Numbered from the stretch's first letter, positions 14,468 through 22,687 are shown. The stretch is 33,702 nucleotides of DNA from JAENVU01 sp031422675 (GCA_031422675.1 JANPMG010000027.1:1-33702); one strand, 5' to 3'. Translations and numbers: made by a program. The notes: generated from the letters alone by a model not told the origin.

Positions 14468-16291
14468 ATGCGTCGGATCTTTGCGCTCGTCGGGGTGGCC
14501 GCGCTCTCGCTCGGTGGGCTGGTCGTCGGCGGCGGTCGGACGACCGCGAGCGCGGCCACCCCCGCGGCGCCTGCCGGACTTCCGTACTGGCCGAACTGGG
14601 ACATCGCCCGTGGGGTTGCCGTGGCGCCCGACGGGATGACCGGCGTGGTCCTCGACGGCTTCGGCGGGGTGCACGGATTCGGACTCGACGGTCACGCCGC
14701 AGCGCCGTCCCCACGAGGGGCGCCGTACTGGTCCGGGTGGGATGTTGCCCGGGGGATTGCTCTGCGCAGTGCGACGAGCGGGTACGTCCTCGACGGGTTC
14801 GGCGGCGTGCATCCGTTCGGCGGCGCGCCGGCGGTGAACCCGGCCACGCCCGCGGCGTACCACCCGGGTTCCGACACCGCTCGCGGGATCACGCTCACGC
14901 CGGATGCTCTCGGCGCGTACATCGCGGATGCGTCCGGCGTCCTGACCCGCATCGGGTTCGGCCGCGCGTCGAGACCGCCTCGCCTGGCGTTCAGCCGCCG
15001 CCTCCCCACGCCGGTGGCCGCCGATGTCGGGTTGCTCTCCGACGCGAGCGGCGGGTTCGTCCTCGACGGGTTCGGATCACTTCATCACGTCGGCATTCCG
15101 AGTGTGGTGCCGCGCGGCACCCGAGCCGCCTGGCCGGGCTGGGACATCGCGCGTGGCCTGGCGCTGCTCCCGGATCGGTCGGGCGGTTTCGTGCTCGACG
15201 GGCTCGGCGGCATGCACCCCTTCGCGCTCGGCAGCGGCGCGCCGCAGCTCAACCTCTCGGTGTTCCAAACCGGGCTCACCAATCCGTGGGACTTGGCGTT
15301 CACTCCGGACGGTTGGGTGATGTTCACGGAACGGCCGAACGGGATCTCGGCGGTGCGAACCGACGGCACCGGCCGGCGACTGCTGCTCCGACCCGACGAC
15401 CTCCTGGTGGCATCGGAAGCGGGGGCGATGGGCCTGGCGCTCGATCCGAGCTTCGCCACCAACCGGCGCGTGTACGTGTGCTTCGCGGCCCGGGCGGCGG
15501 GTCGTCCGGACGACGTGCGCCTGACGCGGTTCACGGTGAACGGGGACTGGTCGGGGCTCGCAGCGCGCGTGGACTTGCTCACCGGGCTCCCGATCAACCC
15601 GTCCGGTGAACTCGGCCGCCACTCCGGGTGCCGACCCCGATTCGGGCCCGACGGATACCTCTGGGTCGGGACCGGCGACGCCGCGATCGGCACGGTGCCC
15701 CAGAGCCTGGCGTCGCTCGGAGGCAAAGTGCTGCGCGTCGACACCAACGGCAATGCTGCGCCGGACAATCCGGTATCGGCTCCCTTCGGTGACCCGCGGA
15801 TCTGGAGCTACGGACACCGCAACGTTCAGGGCCTGGCGTTCTCGCCGGCGCGCCCGGCGTGGAACGGCGTGTCGGTGGAGCACGGTCCGGGCGTCGACGA
15901 CGAAGTCAACCGGCTCGGGATCGGGAACTTCGGGTGGGATCCCGTGCCGGGATACAACGAGGCAGTGCCGATGACCGATCTCGCCAAGTTCCCGAACGCG
16001 GTCTCGGCGGTCTGGTCCTCCGGCGCTCGCACGATCGCACCCGCCGGTGCCACCTTTCTCACCGGCCCGCAGTGGCGCGCGTGGCGCAACGCCGTCGCGG
16101 TCGCCGTCCTGAAGGACCAACAGCTGCGACTGTTCCAACTTCGGGCCGACGGTTCGGTGCGGTCGACGTTCGTACCCTTCGCGATCGGTGTCCGGCTGCG
16201 CACCCCGGTCCAAGGCCCCGACGGGAACCTTTACGTCACCACCGACAACCGCCCCGGCGGCGACCTCATACTTCGGCTCACGCCTAACTGA
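14468..16291 (+). CDS. secreted PQQ-type glucose/sorbosone dehydrogenase with N-terminal repeats
   Basis: A signal peptide (MRRIFALVGVAALSLGGLVVGGG) is followed by about five units of the same repeat as in the deacetylase at 2754 (GYVLDGFGGVHPFGGAP, WPGWDIARG; residues about 38-260). From about 265 to the end comes a six-bladed propeller of the glucose/sorbosone dehydrogenase family: LTNPWDLAFTPDG, GAMGLALDPSF, the RHSGCRPRFGPDGYLWVGTGD segment with the likely catalytic His, GHRNVQGLAF, and VEHGPGVDDEVNRL. Such enzymes oxidise aldose sugars using PQQ, usually outside the membrane. In this protein the repeats precede the enzyme, whereas in the deacetylase they follow it. An in-frame GTG immediately before the ATG is an alternative start. 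The actual substrate is unknown. Confidence 0.85.
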   Translation: MRRIFALVGVAALSLGGLVVGGGRTTASAATPAAPAGLPYWPNWDIARGVAVAPDGMTGVVLDGFGGVHGFGLDGHAAAPSPRGAPYWSGWDVARGIALRSATSGYVLDGFGGVHPFGGAPAVNPATPAAYHPGSDTARGITLTPDALGAYIADASGVLTRIGFGRASRPPRLAFSRRLPTPVAADVGLLSDASGGFVLDGFGSLHHVGIPSVVPRGTRAAWPGWDIARGLALLPDRSGGFVLDGLGGMHPFALGSGAPQLNLSVFQTGLTNPWDLAFTPDGWVMFTERPNGISAVRTDGTGRRLLLRPDDLLVASEAGAMGLALDPSFATNRRVYVCFAARAAGRPDDVRLTRFTVNGDWSGLAARVDLLTGLPINPSGELGRHSGCRPRFGPDGYLWVGTGDAAIGTVPQSLASLGGKVLRVDTNGNAAPDNPVSAPFGDPRIWSYGHRNVQGLAFSPARPAWNGVSVEHGPGVDDEVNRLGIGNFGWDPVPGYNEAVPMTDLAKFPNAVSAVWSSGARTIAPAGATFLTGPQWRAWRNAVAVAVLKDQQLRLFQLRADGSVRSTFVPFAIGVRLRTPVQGPDGNLYVTTDNRPGGDLILRLTPN

Positions 16292-16379
16292 TGGCTCGTA
16301 CGGGCGCCTGGGCGAGATTCTTTCCATGCTTCGGCGGCGCCCTCCCTCGCGGCTCGCTCCGCAGGCTCCGCTCGGTGGG

Positions 16380-16415
16380 TTCAACGATCGCGTGGCGAAT
16401 GGATATCCTCCTTTC
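16380..16415 (+). promoter_or_regulatory. candidate leaderless promoter of the SigR-like sigma gene
   Basis: TTCAAC (16380-16385), an 18-base spacer and TATCCT (16404-16409) are followed after six bases by the GTG taken as the start. There is no Shine-Dalgarno sequence at this GTG. The arrangement fits a leaderless message beginning at or near the start codon, as is common in actinobacteria. I did not find the GGGAAT/GTT promoter expected if the sigma factor controlled itself. Confidence 0.4.
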
Positions 16416-17000
16416 GTGGCTGATCAGGCGGGGTTCGCGGAGCAGGCGATGCCGTTCATGTCGGGTCTGTACGCCGCGGCGATGCGGATGACGCGCAATC
16501 CGAGCGACGCCGAAGACCTCGTGCAGGAGACGTATCTGCGGGCGTACCGGGGGTTCAACGGGTTCCAGGAAGGCTCGAACCTCAAAGCCTGGTTGTACAA
16601 GATCCTGACCAACACCTACATCAACATCTACCGGGCGAAGAAACGTCGGCCGCAGCAGGAGACGCTCGACGACGTCGAGGACTTCTACCTCTACCGGCGT
16701 ATCGGGGGGCTCGAAGCGGTCGCCGCCGAACGCGGGCCCGAAGCTGAAGTGTTGGATTCGATTCCTGAGGCATCGATCAAGGAAGCGCTCGAAGACCTTC
16801 CCGAGCAGTTTCGGATGGCGGTCCTGCTGGCCGATGTCGAGGGCTTTTCCTACAAGGAGATCGCCGAGATCATGGACGTACCGATCGGAACCGTGATGAG
16901 TCGACTCCATCGGGGAAGAAAGCAGCTCCAAACGCGGTTGTGGGATCTCGCCATAGAGCGAGGGCTGGTACCAAGCGGGTCGACGCCCGCCGGGAAGTAA
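16416..17000 (+). CDS. sigR: ECF sigma factor of the SigR/SigH (thiol-oxidative stress) group
   Basis: This 194-residue protein closely follows the mycobacterial SigH and streptomycete SigR pattern. Region 2 reads MRMTRNPSDAEDLVQETYLRAY and then NLKAWLYKILTNTYINIYR. Region 4 reads DLPEQFRMAVLLADVEGFSYKEIAEIMDVPIGTVMSRLHRGR. These factors direct transcription of thioredoxin, mycothiol and protein-repair genes when their anti-sigma loses zinc after disulfide stress. The anti-sigma gene follows 18 bases downstream. The start is uncertain. The GTG used here lies behind a -10-like TATCCT; an in-frame GTG at 16392 and ATG at 16326 are alternatives. The symbol is assigned by group membership and context. 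Confidence 0.87.
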   Translation: MADQAGFAEQAMPFMSGLYAAAMRMTRNPSDAEDLVQETYLRAYRGFNGFQEGSNLKAWLYKILTNTYINIYRAKKRRPQQETLDDVEDFYLYRRIGGLEAVAAERGPEAEVLDSIPEASIKEALEDLPEQFRMAVLLADVEGFSYKEIAEIMDVPIGTVMSRLHRGRKQLQTRLWDLAIERGLVPSGSTPAGK

Positions 17001-17018
17001 CGGGACCGAATCGAGACG

Positions 17019-17252
17019 ATGGACTGCGACGGCGCGATACACCGGGTGTACCACTACCTCGACGGTGAGATGACGGTCTGGAAACGGCGGGCGATCAAAC
17101 GCCACCTCGACGACTGTCCGCCCTGTGCGGACGGGTTTCTCTTCGAGATCGAGATCCGGCGCGTCATTTCGGTCTCGTGTTCGGAAGAGGCTCCGGCGGC
17201 ACTGCGGCATCGCATCGGTGAAGCCCTCGGCCTCGAACCGCCGACCCCGTAA
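17019..17252 (+). CDS. rsrA: zinc-binding redox anti-sigma factor, RsrA/RshA type
   Basis: A 77-residue ZAS-family protein. The zinc site is visible as Cys3, then His29-x3-Cys33-x2-Cys36 (HLDDCPPC). A further Cys54 lies in VSCSEEAP, the conserved C-terminal element of mycothiol-system anti-sigma factors, which also reads EEAPxxLRxRI here. In RsrA, oxidation of these thiols releases zinc and frees the sigma factor. This member has one Cys at the C-terminal site, where RsrA may have two. It directly follows its sigma gene and is surely co-transcribed with it. It is short but complete, and has no membrane segment. Confidence 0.88.
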   Translation: MDCDGAIHRVYHYLDGEMTVWKRRAIKRHLDDCPPCADGFLFEIEIRRVISVSCSEEAPAALRHRIGEALGLEPPTP

Positions 17253-17281
17253 TTCGTCGGCGCGACAACCCGGCCCCGGAG

Positions 17282-17312
17282 TTGCCGGGCGTGGTCACGG
17301 TCCCTCTACGAT
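17282..17312 (+). promoter_or_regulatory. candidate promoter before the small membrane protein gene
   Basis: TTGCCG (17282-17287) and TACGAT (17307-17312) are separated by 19 bases, a little long. They are followed by a 32-base leader containing GGAGGAG. It may drive the small protein and the housekeeping block that follows, since no other promoter is apparent before tilS. Confidence 0.35.
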
Positions 17313-17344
17313 GGCCGGGCCCGGACCATTCGGAGGAGTCTTCG

Positions 17345-17551
17345 TTGACCAAGCTGCCCTCGTCGCTTCGCTCACTCGCCCTGGTGGCGATGCTGGCGGT
17401 CTTCGCGGCCGGATGTAACGGCGACCCCGCTCAGCCCTGGCACTACTGGCTCGCACCCCTCATGGCGTTCAGTGCGGTCGGCCTGTTGTTCGTCGGGATG
17501 CCGCTGGCGTACTACCTCAAGGTGTGGCGGCTCAAGCACCGAGGTCGCTGA
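17345..17551 (+). CDS. small membrane or lipoprotein-like protein (68 residues), unknown function
   Basis: I do not recognise a family. A strong ribosome site (GGAGGAG at 17332-17338) lies six bases before a TTG, which I take as the start; the frame extends upstream without a comparable site. The protein has a signal-like N-terminus ending in VFAAGC, a fair lipobox with Cys24. A second hydrophobic segment (LAPLMAFSAVGLLFVGMPLAYYL) and a basic tail, KVWRLKHRGR, follow. It could be a lipoprotein with one membrane helix, or a two-helix membrane protein. The stop lies five bases before the next gene, so the two are likely co-transcribed. Confidence 0.65.
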   Translation: MTKLPSSLRSLALVAMLAVFAAGCNGDPAQPWHYWLAPLMAFSAVGLLFVGMPLAYYLKVWRLKHRGR

Positions 17552-17556
17552 TCGAA

Positions 17557-18645
17557 ATGGCCGCAGCGGCCCGGGACCTCTCCAAACCCGAGCCCATCGA
17601 CTGGCGGCTGGCCGAGCGCATCGCCCGTTCCGTCGCCGGCCGGGACGCATTTGCGGACTCCTACCTCGCGACCTCGCTCCGGGGTGACTTCGCGTCGGCA
17701 ACCGCCGCGGCCGAGGCTGCGGTGGCGGACTTCACCGGGCTGCGATCCCCGGGGCGCGCGACTGCGGAAGTGGTCGATCGCGGTGAGTGGGTCGTCGCCA
17801 ACGTGCGCTCGATGCGGCGCATGCTCGAACCGCTCACCGACCGCGTCGGCGAGAAGTTGGACCGCAACCCCTTGGCGCCGATCGGGCGCCGCGTGGCGGG
17901 GACCGAACTTGGGGTCCTCCTCGGGTACGTGGCCCAACGGGTGCTCGGTCAATACGACCTGCTCGTCCCGGACGACGACGGCGCCCCCACCGACGACCGC
18001 GTCTATTACGTGGGCGCGAACGTGCTCGGCCTCGAGAAGCGGTTCGCGTTCCGCCCCGGCGATTTCCGGTTGTGGATCGCGCTCCACGAGGTGACCCACC
18101 GGGCGCAGTTCACGGGGGTTCCGTGGTTGCGCGACTACTTCCTCGCGCAGGTCCACGAGTTGGTCGGCGGTATCGAGCCGGATCCGGGCCTGGTGTTCGC
18201 AGCCATCGGCCGCGCCGCCGACGAGATTCGCCATGGGCGCAGCCCGGTGGGTGAACGCGGTCTCGTCGGACTGTTCGGCAACGACGAACAACGGCTCGCG
18301 ATGGATCGCATGCAAGCGCTGATGTCGCTGCTCGAAGGCCATGGCAACGCGGTGATGAACCAGCTCGGCGCGCGGATGCTCGACGGCCAGGAGCGCATGG
18401 CGTCGGTGCTCTCCGCCCGCCGGAACGCACGCGGGGCCACGGCGCTGCTCCAGCGGCTCATGGGTTTGGAGATGAAGATGCGCCAGTACGAGGTGGGAGA
18501 AGCGTTCGTCGAGGCGATCACCGACGCGGCCGGCTTCCGATCCTTGGACGCCGCGTGGGCCGGTCCCGAGAACCTCCCCACCTTGGCCGAGCTGACGGCG
18601 CCGACGGACTGGTTGGATCGTGTCGGGCGTACCGCCACCGCCTGA
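17557..18645 (+). CDS. zinc-dependent metalloprotease-like protein, DUF2342 family
   Basis: A 362-residue member of the actinobacterial family often labelled zinc-dependent metalloprotease or coenzyme F420 biosynthesis-associated protein. The metal motif is HEVTH (His177, Glu178, His181) in RLWIALHEVTHRAQF. A conserved MSLLEGHGNAVM segment about 90 residues later probably supplies the third ligand. No signal peptide is seen, so it appears cytoplasmic. Its substrate and role are not known to me; the F420 label rests on genome association only. The ATG at 17557 was chosen over a GTG at 17524 that overlaps the upstream gene; GAGG lies 12 bases before the ATG. Its 3' end overlaps tilS by 26 bases, the usual arrangement in relatives. 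Confidence 0.87.
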   Translation: MAAAARDLSKPEPIDWRLAERIARSVAGRDAFADSYLATSLRGDFASATAAAEAAVADFTGLRSPGRATAEVVDRGEWVVANVRSMRRMLEPLTDRVGEKLDRNPLAPIGRRVAGTELGVLLGYVAQRVLGQYDLLVPDDDGAPTDDRVYYVGANVLGLEKRFAFRPGDFRLWIALHEVTHRAQFTGVPWLRDYFLAQVHELVGGIEPDPGLVFAAIGRAADEIRHGRSPVGERGLVGLFGNDEQRLAMDRMQALMSLLEGHGNAVMNQLGARMLDGQERMASVLSARRNARGATALLQRLMGLEMKMRQYEVGEAFVEAITDAAGFRSLDAAWAGPENLPTLAELTAPTDWLDRVGRTATA

Positions 18646-19654
18646 GCAGTCCCGCGCACCCGGTCCTGACGAAATCCGGCCCGACGAAATCCGGCCCGAC
18701 GAAATCCGGCTCGACCCGACGATCGACCAACTGGGCGCGCCCGTGGTGGTGGCGTGTTCCGGGGGTGCCGATTCGCTGGGGCTGTTGGTGCTCGCGGCCG
18801 CCGCCGGCCTCGAGCCGGAAGCGGTGCACGTGGATCATGGGTTGCGCGCGGACAGTGCTGCCGACGCCGCGGCGGTGGACGCGGCAGCTCGCACGCTCGG
18901 AGTTCCCTGGCGCACGGTCCGGGTGCAGATCGAGCCGGGCGGGAATCTCGAGGCGCGCGCGCGGGACGCGCGGTACGACGCATTGCATTCGGCGGCACGG
19001 GACATCGGCGCCCACGCGATTCTCGTGGCGCATACCGCCGACGATCAGGCCGAGACCGTGCTCCTCAATCTGCTGCGCGGGTCGGGGAGCGCCGGGCTCG
19101 CGGGAATGGCCCGCCGCCGCGGATTGGTGGTGCGCCCGCTGCTCCACTTGCGCCGCGCCGCGGTGCGGGCGGTGGTGGAGCGGCGGGGTCTCACGATCGC
19201 CGACGACCCCACCAACACCGACCGGCGGTGGCGTCGGGCCTGGATCCGCCACGATCTGATTCCGATGTTGGACCAGGGTGCGGCGAGAGATGTGGTCCCC
19301 ATCCTGGTGCGTCAGGCCGAGGTCCTGCGCGCCGAATCGGAGTTGTTGGACCGGATGGGTGACGACGTGATCGAGCGCGCGTCCACCGGCGCCGATGGGT
19401 CCGGCGAGCCGGCGCCGACCGACCCGACCGACCCGACCGGCATCGACGCGCGGGTGATCGCGGCTGCGCCGCTGGCGATCGCGCGGCGGGCGATCCGCCG
19501 GTGGTTGGGCGCGCCGCCGCCGTCGGCCGACGAGGTGGAGCGCGTCCTCGCGATCGCGCGCCATGAGATCGTCGGCACACAGTTGGCCGGCGGCCGTCGA
19601 GTGGCGCGTCGTGGCGGGCGGATCTCGATCACGACACCCGACGAAGTACCGTGA
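18620..19654 (+). CDS. tilS: tRNA(Ile)-lysidine synthase
   Basis: TilS attaches lysine to C34 of the CAU-anticodon isoleucine tRNA so that it reads AUA. The ATP-pyrophosphatase P-loop SGGADS is at residues 47-52. It is followed by VHVDHGLR, NLEARARDARYDAL, ILVAHTADDQAETVLLNLLRGSG and DDPTNTDRRWRRAWIRHDLIP, all typical of the family. A C-terminal domain is short. The 40 residues before the P-loop are unusual and contain a threefold PDEIR repeat. The GTG start lies inside the preceding gene, and the stop overlaps the hpt start (GTGA). A second low-complexity patch (DPTDPTG) lies near residue 265. The tilS-hpt-ftsH order is widely conserved in bacteria. Confidence 0.92.
   Translation: MSGVPPPPEQSRAPGPDEIRPDEIRPDEIRLDPTIDQLGAPVVVACSGGADSLGLLVLAAAAGLEPEAVHVDHGLRADSAADAAAVDAAARTLGVPWRTVRVQIEPGGNLEARARDARYDALHSAARDIGAHAILVAHTADDQAETVLLNLLRGSGSAGLAGMARRRGLVVRPLLHLRRAAVRAVVERRGLTIADDPTNTDRRWRRAWIRHDLIPMLDQGAARDVVPILVRQAEVLRAESELLDRMGDDVIERASTGADGSGEPAPTDPTDPTGIDARVIAAAPLAIARRAIRRWLGAPPPSADEVERVLAIARHEIVGTQLAGGRRVARRGGRISITTPDEVP
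18668..18712 (+). repeat. 15-base tandem repeat, three copies, inside tilS
   Basis: GACGAAATCCGGCCC occurs three times in a row (the third ends CTC). It encodes the pentapeptide DEIRP in frame. It is a small in-frame minisatellite before the catalytic domain. Confidence 0.9.
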
Positions 19655-20187
19655 CCGGCATGCTCGATCCGCACCTCGGTGAGACGGTCGTGTCCACCGC
19701 AGCGTTGCGAGACCGCGTCGAAGACCTGGGCGCCCAGATCACCGCGGATTATCAGGATCGGGCCCCGCTGCTCGTAGGGGTCCTCAAAGGCGCGTTCATG
19801 TTCATGAGCGATCTCGCCCGCGCCATCGATCTGCCGGTGGAGATGGACTTCATGGCGGTCTCGTCCTACGGGTCGGCCACCCGGTCCTCGGGCGTGGTTC
19901 GGATCATCAAGGACCTCGATCTGGATCTGACCAACCGGCACGTGGTCATCGTGGAGGACATCGTCGACTCGGGACTCACCCAGGGTTATCTGCGCCGAAC
20001 CCTGCTCGCCCGGGATCCGGCATCACTCGAGGTCTGCACACTGCTCCTCAAGAGTGGGCAGCAGAAGACCGATCCCGATCTGAAGTACGTCGGGTTCACG
20101 ATCCCGCCCACCTTCGTCATCGGCTACGGCCTGGACGTCGGCGAGCGGTACCGAAACCTGGACCAGATCGTCGAGTACCTGCCCTAA
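19651..20187 (+). CDS. hpt: hypoxanthine (guanine) phosphoribosyltransferase
   Basis: The enzyme converts hypoxanthine or guanine and PRPP to IMP or GMP in purine salvage. The PRPP-binding loop is VVIVEDIVDSGLT. The family also shows LLVGVLKGAFMFMSDLARAI, the flexible-loop region MAVSSYG, and the C-terminal KYVGFTIPPTFVIGYGLDVGERYRNL, which includes the base-contacting segment. Length (178) is standard. The GTG start overlaps the tilS stop as GTGA; an ATG three codons later is possible. ftsH follows after 23 bases. Confidence 0.93.
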   Translation: MTGMLDPHLGETVVSTAALRDRVEDLGAQITADYQDRAPLLVGVLKGAFMFMSDLARAIDLPVEMDFMAVSSYGSATRSSGVVRIIKDLDLDLTNRHVVIVEDIVDSGLTQGYLRRTLLARDPASLEVCTLLLKSGQQKTDPDLKYVGFTIPPTFVIGYGLDVGERYRNLDQIVEYLP

Positions 20188-20210
20188 GCGCGGGTCTGGG
20201 AGCAACAGTC

Positions 20211-22052
20211 ATGACCGGTCGCCGACGTCTCCAGGTTCTTGCGGCGTTCGCCGTGGTGGCGGTCGTCGTCGGGGCGTTCACGTGGTGGCCGACGGGCGAC
20301 GATGCCACCCGGCTCGACCTCACGAAGTTCAGCTCCGAGCTGGTTCGCGGCAACATCCGGACGGTCACGCTGCTCGATCGTGACCACGAGCTGCGCGGGA
20401 CCCGGGCGAACGGATCGAAGTTCTCGGTTCGGTTCCCGGAGCAGTCCGCCGACGAACTCACCACCGCGATCACGGAGGCCGCCGCGGAGAAACGCGGTGT
20501 GCGCTCCTTCAGCGTCGATCCTCAACGTGAGAACCGATTGGTGTCCCTGCTGTTCGGCGTGTTGCCGTTCCTGCTCATCGTCGGGGTCGTCCTGATCGTC
20601 TTGCGTCAGGCGCAGGGCGGGCGCAACGGGCTCCTCGGGATGCGGGGCAAGAGCCGGCCGCTCAAGGACCGACCGGACGTCACCTTCGCCGATGTGGCGG
20701 GTCTGCCCGAGGCGGTGGAGGAACTCTCCGAGATCCGCGACTTCCTCACCGATCCGAAGCGCTTTGAACTCATGGGTGCGCGCATCCCGAAAGGGGTCCT
20801 GCTCACCGGTCCGCCCGGTACCGGCAAGACCCTCCTCGCGCGTGCGGTGGCCGGCGAGGCGGGGGTCCCGTTCTTCTCGCTGTCGGGCTCGGACTTCGTG
20901 GAGCTGTTCGTGGGCGTCGGTGCGTCACGCGTGCGCAAGCTGTTCGAGGAGGCGAAGGCGGCGGCGCCGGCCATCGTGTTCGTCGACGAACTCGACGCGG
21001 TGGGACGACAGCGCGGCGCCGGTGTCGGTGGGGGCAACGACGAACGGGAGCAGACGCTCAATCAACTCCTCGTGGAGATGGACGGGTTCGACGCGACGTC
21101 CGGGGTCATCGTGCTGGCGTCGACGAACCGTCCTGACGTCCTGGACTCGGCCCTGCTGCGCCCCGGCCGGTTTGATCGGACGATCGTGGTGGACCGCCCG
21201 GACCTCGAAGGTCGGATCGCCGGCTTGAAAGTGCACTCGCGCGGGATTCCGCTCGCCGAGGAAGTGGACCTCGCCGTGTTGGCCCGCCGCACCGCGGGGT
21301 TCACCGGCGCGGACCTCCAGAATCTGATGAACGAAGCTGCACTCCTCGCGACGCGCCGGGGCGTTCCCGCCGTGGGGGTCCACGAAGTGGAGGAAGCCAT
21401 CGATCGGGTGGTGGCCGGTCCCGAGCGGCGCAGCCGGATGCTCTCGGACGGCGAACGGCGCGTCATCGCGTACCACGAGGGTGGACACGCGCTCGTGGGG
21501 CACGCGTTGCCCGGCACGGATCCGGTGCACCGCGTGACGATCATTCCGCGCGGTCGCAGTCTCGGCAGCACGCTGACCCTCGCAACCGAGGATCGGTTCC
21601 TGATGCGACGCAGCGAGCTCATGGCCCAGCTCGCGATGCTGCTCGGTGGCCGCGCGGCCGAGGAGCTCGTGTTCGTGGACCCCACCACCGGCGCCCAGGA
21701 CGACATCGCGCGGGCCACAACGATCGCTCGTCAGATGGTCACCGAGTTCGGGATGAGTGACGCGTTGGGCCCCATGCGGTTCGGCCAGCCCCAGGGAGAG
21801 GTGTTCCTCGGCCGGGATCTGACCTCGACCCCGGACTACTCCGACGAGGTTGCCGCCCGGATCGATGCCGAAGTCCGGGATCTCATCGAGCAAGCTCATG
21901 TCATCGCGCGCACCTTGGTGGGCGACCACCGCGATGCGCTCGATCGTCTCGTGTCGGTGCTGCTCGAGAAAGAGACCGTGCAAGCCGACGAGGTGGCCGC
22001 GATCTTCGCCGACGTCACCGCCGGCCCATCGAACTTCGGGAGTGTCACGTGA
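20211..22052 (+). CDS. ftsH: ATP-dependent zinc metalloprotease FtsH
   Basis: FtsH is the membrane-anchored AAA+ protease that degrades misfolded membrane proteins and selected regulators. Order of parts: first membrane helix (residues about 7-25), small external domain, second helix (about 108-128), AAA module with Walker A GPPGTGKT (200-207), Walker B VFVDELDA (Asp259, Glu260) and the SRH ending in RPGRFDR, then the protease domain with HEGGH (422-426). The third zinc ligand is probably in GAQDD. The protein has 613 residues and lacks the long Pro/Gly-rich tail seen in many actinobacterial forms. GGGAG precedes the ATG by about nine bases. Its stop overlaps the folE start (GTGA). Confidence 0.95.
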   Translation: MTGRRRLQVLAAFAVVAVVVGAFTWWPTGDDATRLDLTKFSSELVRGNIRTVTLLDRDHELRGTRANGSKFSVRFPEQSADELTTAITEAAAEKRGVRSFSVDPQRENRLVSLLFGVLPFLLIVGVVLIVLRQAQGGRNGLLGMRGKSRPLKDRPDVTFADVAGLPEAVEELSEIRDFLTDPKRFELMGARIPKGVLLTGPPGTGKTLLARAVAGEAGVPFFSLSGSDFVELFVGVGASRVRKLFEEAKAAAPAIVFVDELDAVGRQRGAGVGGGNDEREQTLNQLLVEMDGFDATSGVIVLASTNRPDVLDSALLRPGRFDRTIVVDRPDLEGRIAGLKVHSRGIPLAEEVDLAVLARRTAGFTGADLQNLMNEAALLATRRGVPAVGVHEVEEAIDRVVAGPERRSRMLSDGERRVIAYHEGGHALVGHALPGTDPVHRVTIIPRGRSLGSTLTLATEDRFLMRRSELMAQLAMLLGGRAAEELVFVDPTTGAQDDIARATTIARQMVTEFGMSDALGPMRFGQPQGEVFLGRDLTSTPDYSDEVAARIDAEVRDLIEQAHVIARTLVGDHRDALDRLVSVLLEKETVQADEVAAIFADVTAGPSNFGSVT

Positions 22053-22687
22053 GCACTGCGCATCCCCTCCAGCCCGTCGAACCGATCGAGCCAATCGAGC
22101 CCGCGGCGACCGTCGACCTCGAGCGCATCGCCGTCGCGGTGCGCGAGATCTTGATCGCGGTGGGGGAGGACCCCGACCGCGACGGTCTCGTCAAGACGCC
22201 GATCCGGGTGGCGCGTATGTACGAGGAGATCTTCGCGGGCCTGCGTGAAGATCCCGCGCAGCATCTCACGGTGACCTTCGAGGCGAGCCACGACGAGATG
22301 GTGATGGTCCGTGACATTCCGCTCTATTCGGCCTGCGAGCACCATCTCGTGCCGTTCCACGGGGTTGCGCATGTGGCGTACATCCCGGGCGACGACGGGC
22401 GCATCACTGGTCTCTCGAAGCTGGCTCGACTCGTCGACGGCTTCGCCCGCCGCCCGCAGGTGCAGGAGCGACTCACCGCGCAGGTGGCCGACGCGATGGT
22501 CGAGACCCTTCAGCCGCGCGGGGTCTTCGTGGTCATCGAATGCGAACACCTCTGCATGTCGATGCGCGGGGTGCGCAAGCCCGGCAGCCTCACCGTGACC
22601 TCCGCGGTGCGCGGCATCTTCAAGGCCAACCCGGCCACTCGGGCCGAGGCCATGGCCCTCATCGGCCCCCCGAGATCACGCGCCTGA
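22049..22687 (+). CDS. folE: GTP cyclohydrolase I
   Basis: FolE converts GTP to 7,8-dihydroneopterin triphosphate, the first step of folate synthesis. The zinc and catalytic segments are intact: CEHHLVPFHGVAHVAYIP (Cys and His ligands), GLSKLARLVDGFARRPQVQERL, and IECEHLCMSMRGVRKPGS with the second zinc Cys. A Pro/Glu-rich N-terminal tail of about 25 residues precedes the fold. Length (212) is normal. The GTG start overlaps ftsH by four bases. folP follows after a gap of 37-64 bases, depending on the folP start chosen. Confidence 0.95.
   Translation: MSTAHPLQPVEPIEPIEPAATVDLERIAVAVREILIAVGEDPDRDGLVKTPIRVARMYEEIFAGLREDPAQHLTVTFEASHDEMVMVRDIPLYSACEHHLVPFHGVAHVAYIPGDDGRITGLSKLARLVDGFARRPQVQERLTAQVADAMVETLQPRGVFVVIECEHLCMSMRGVRKPGSLTVTSAVRGIFKANPATRAEAMALIGPPRSRA

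Noticed and set aside
16188..16415. Upstream extension of the sigma factor frame
   Set aside because: It overlaps the end of the sugar dehydrogenase gene and lacks similarity to the SigR/SigH N-terminus.
16200..16415. SigR-type (GGGAAT ... GTT) autoregulatory promoter
   Set aside because: A GGGAAC is present near 16224 but no GTT occurs at the right distance.
20925..22094. Long minus-strand open frame across ftsH
   Set aside because: The plus strand encodes a full FtsH with all motifs here. The antisense product is His/Arg/Gly-rich shadow sequence.
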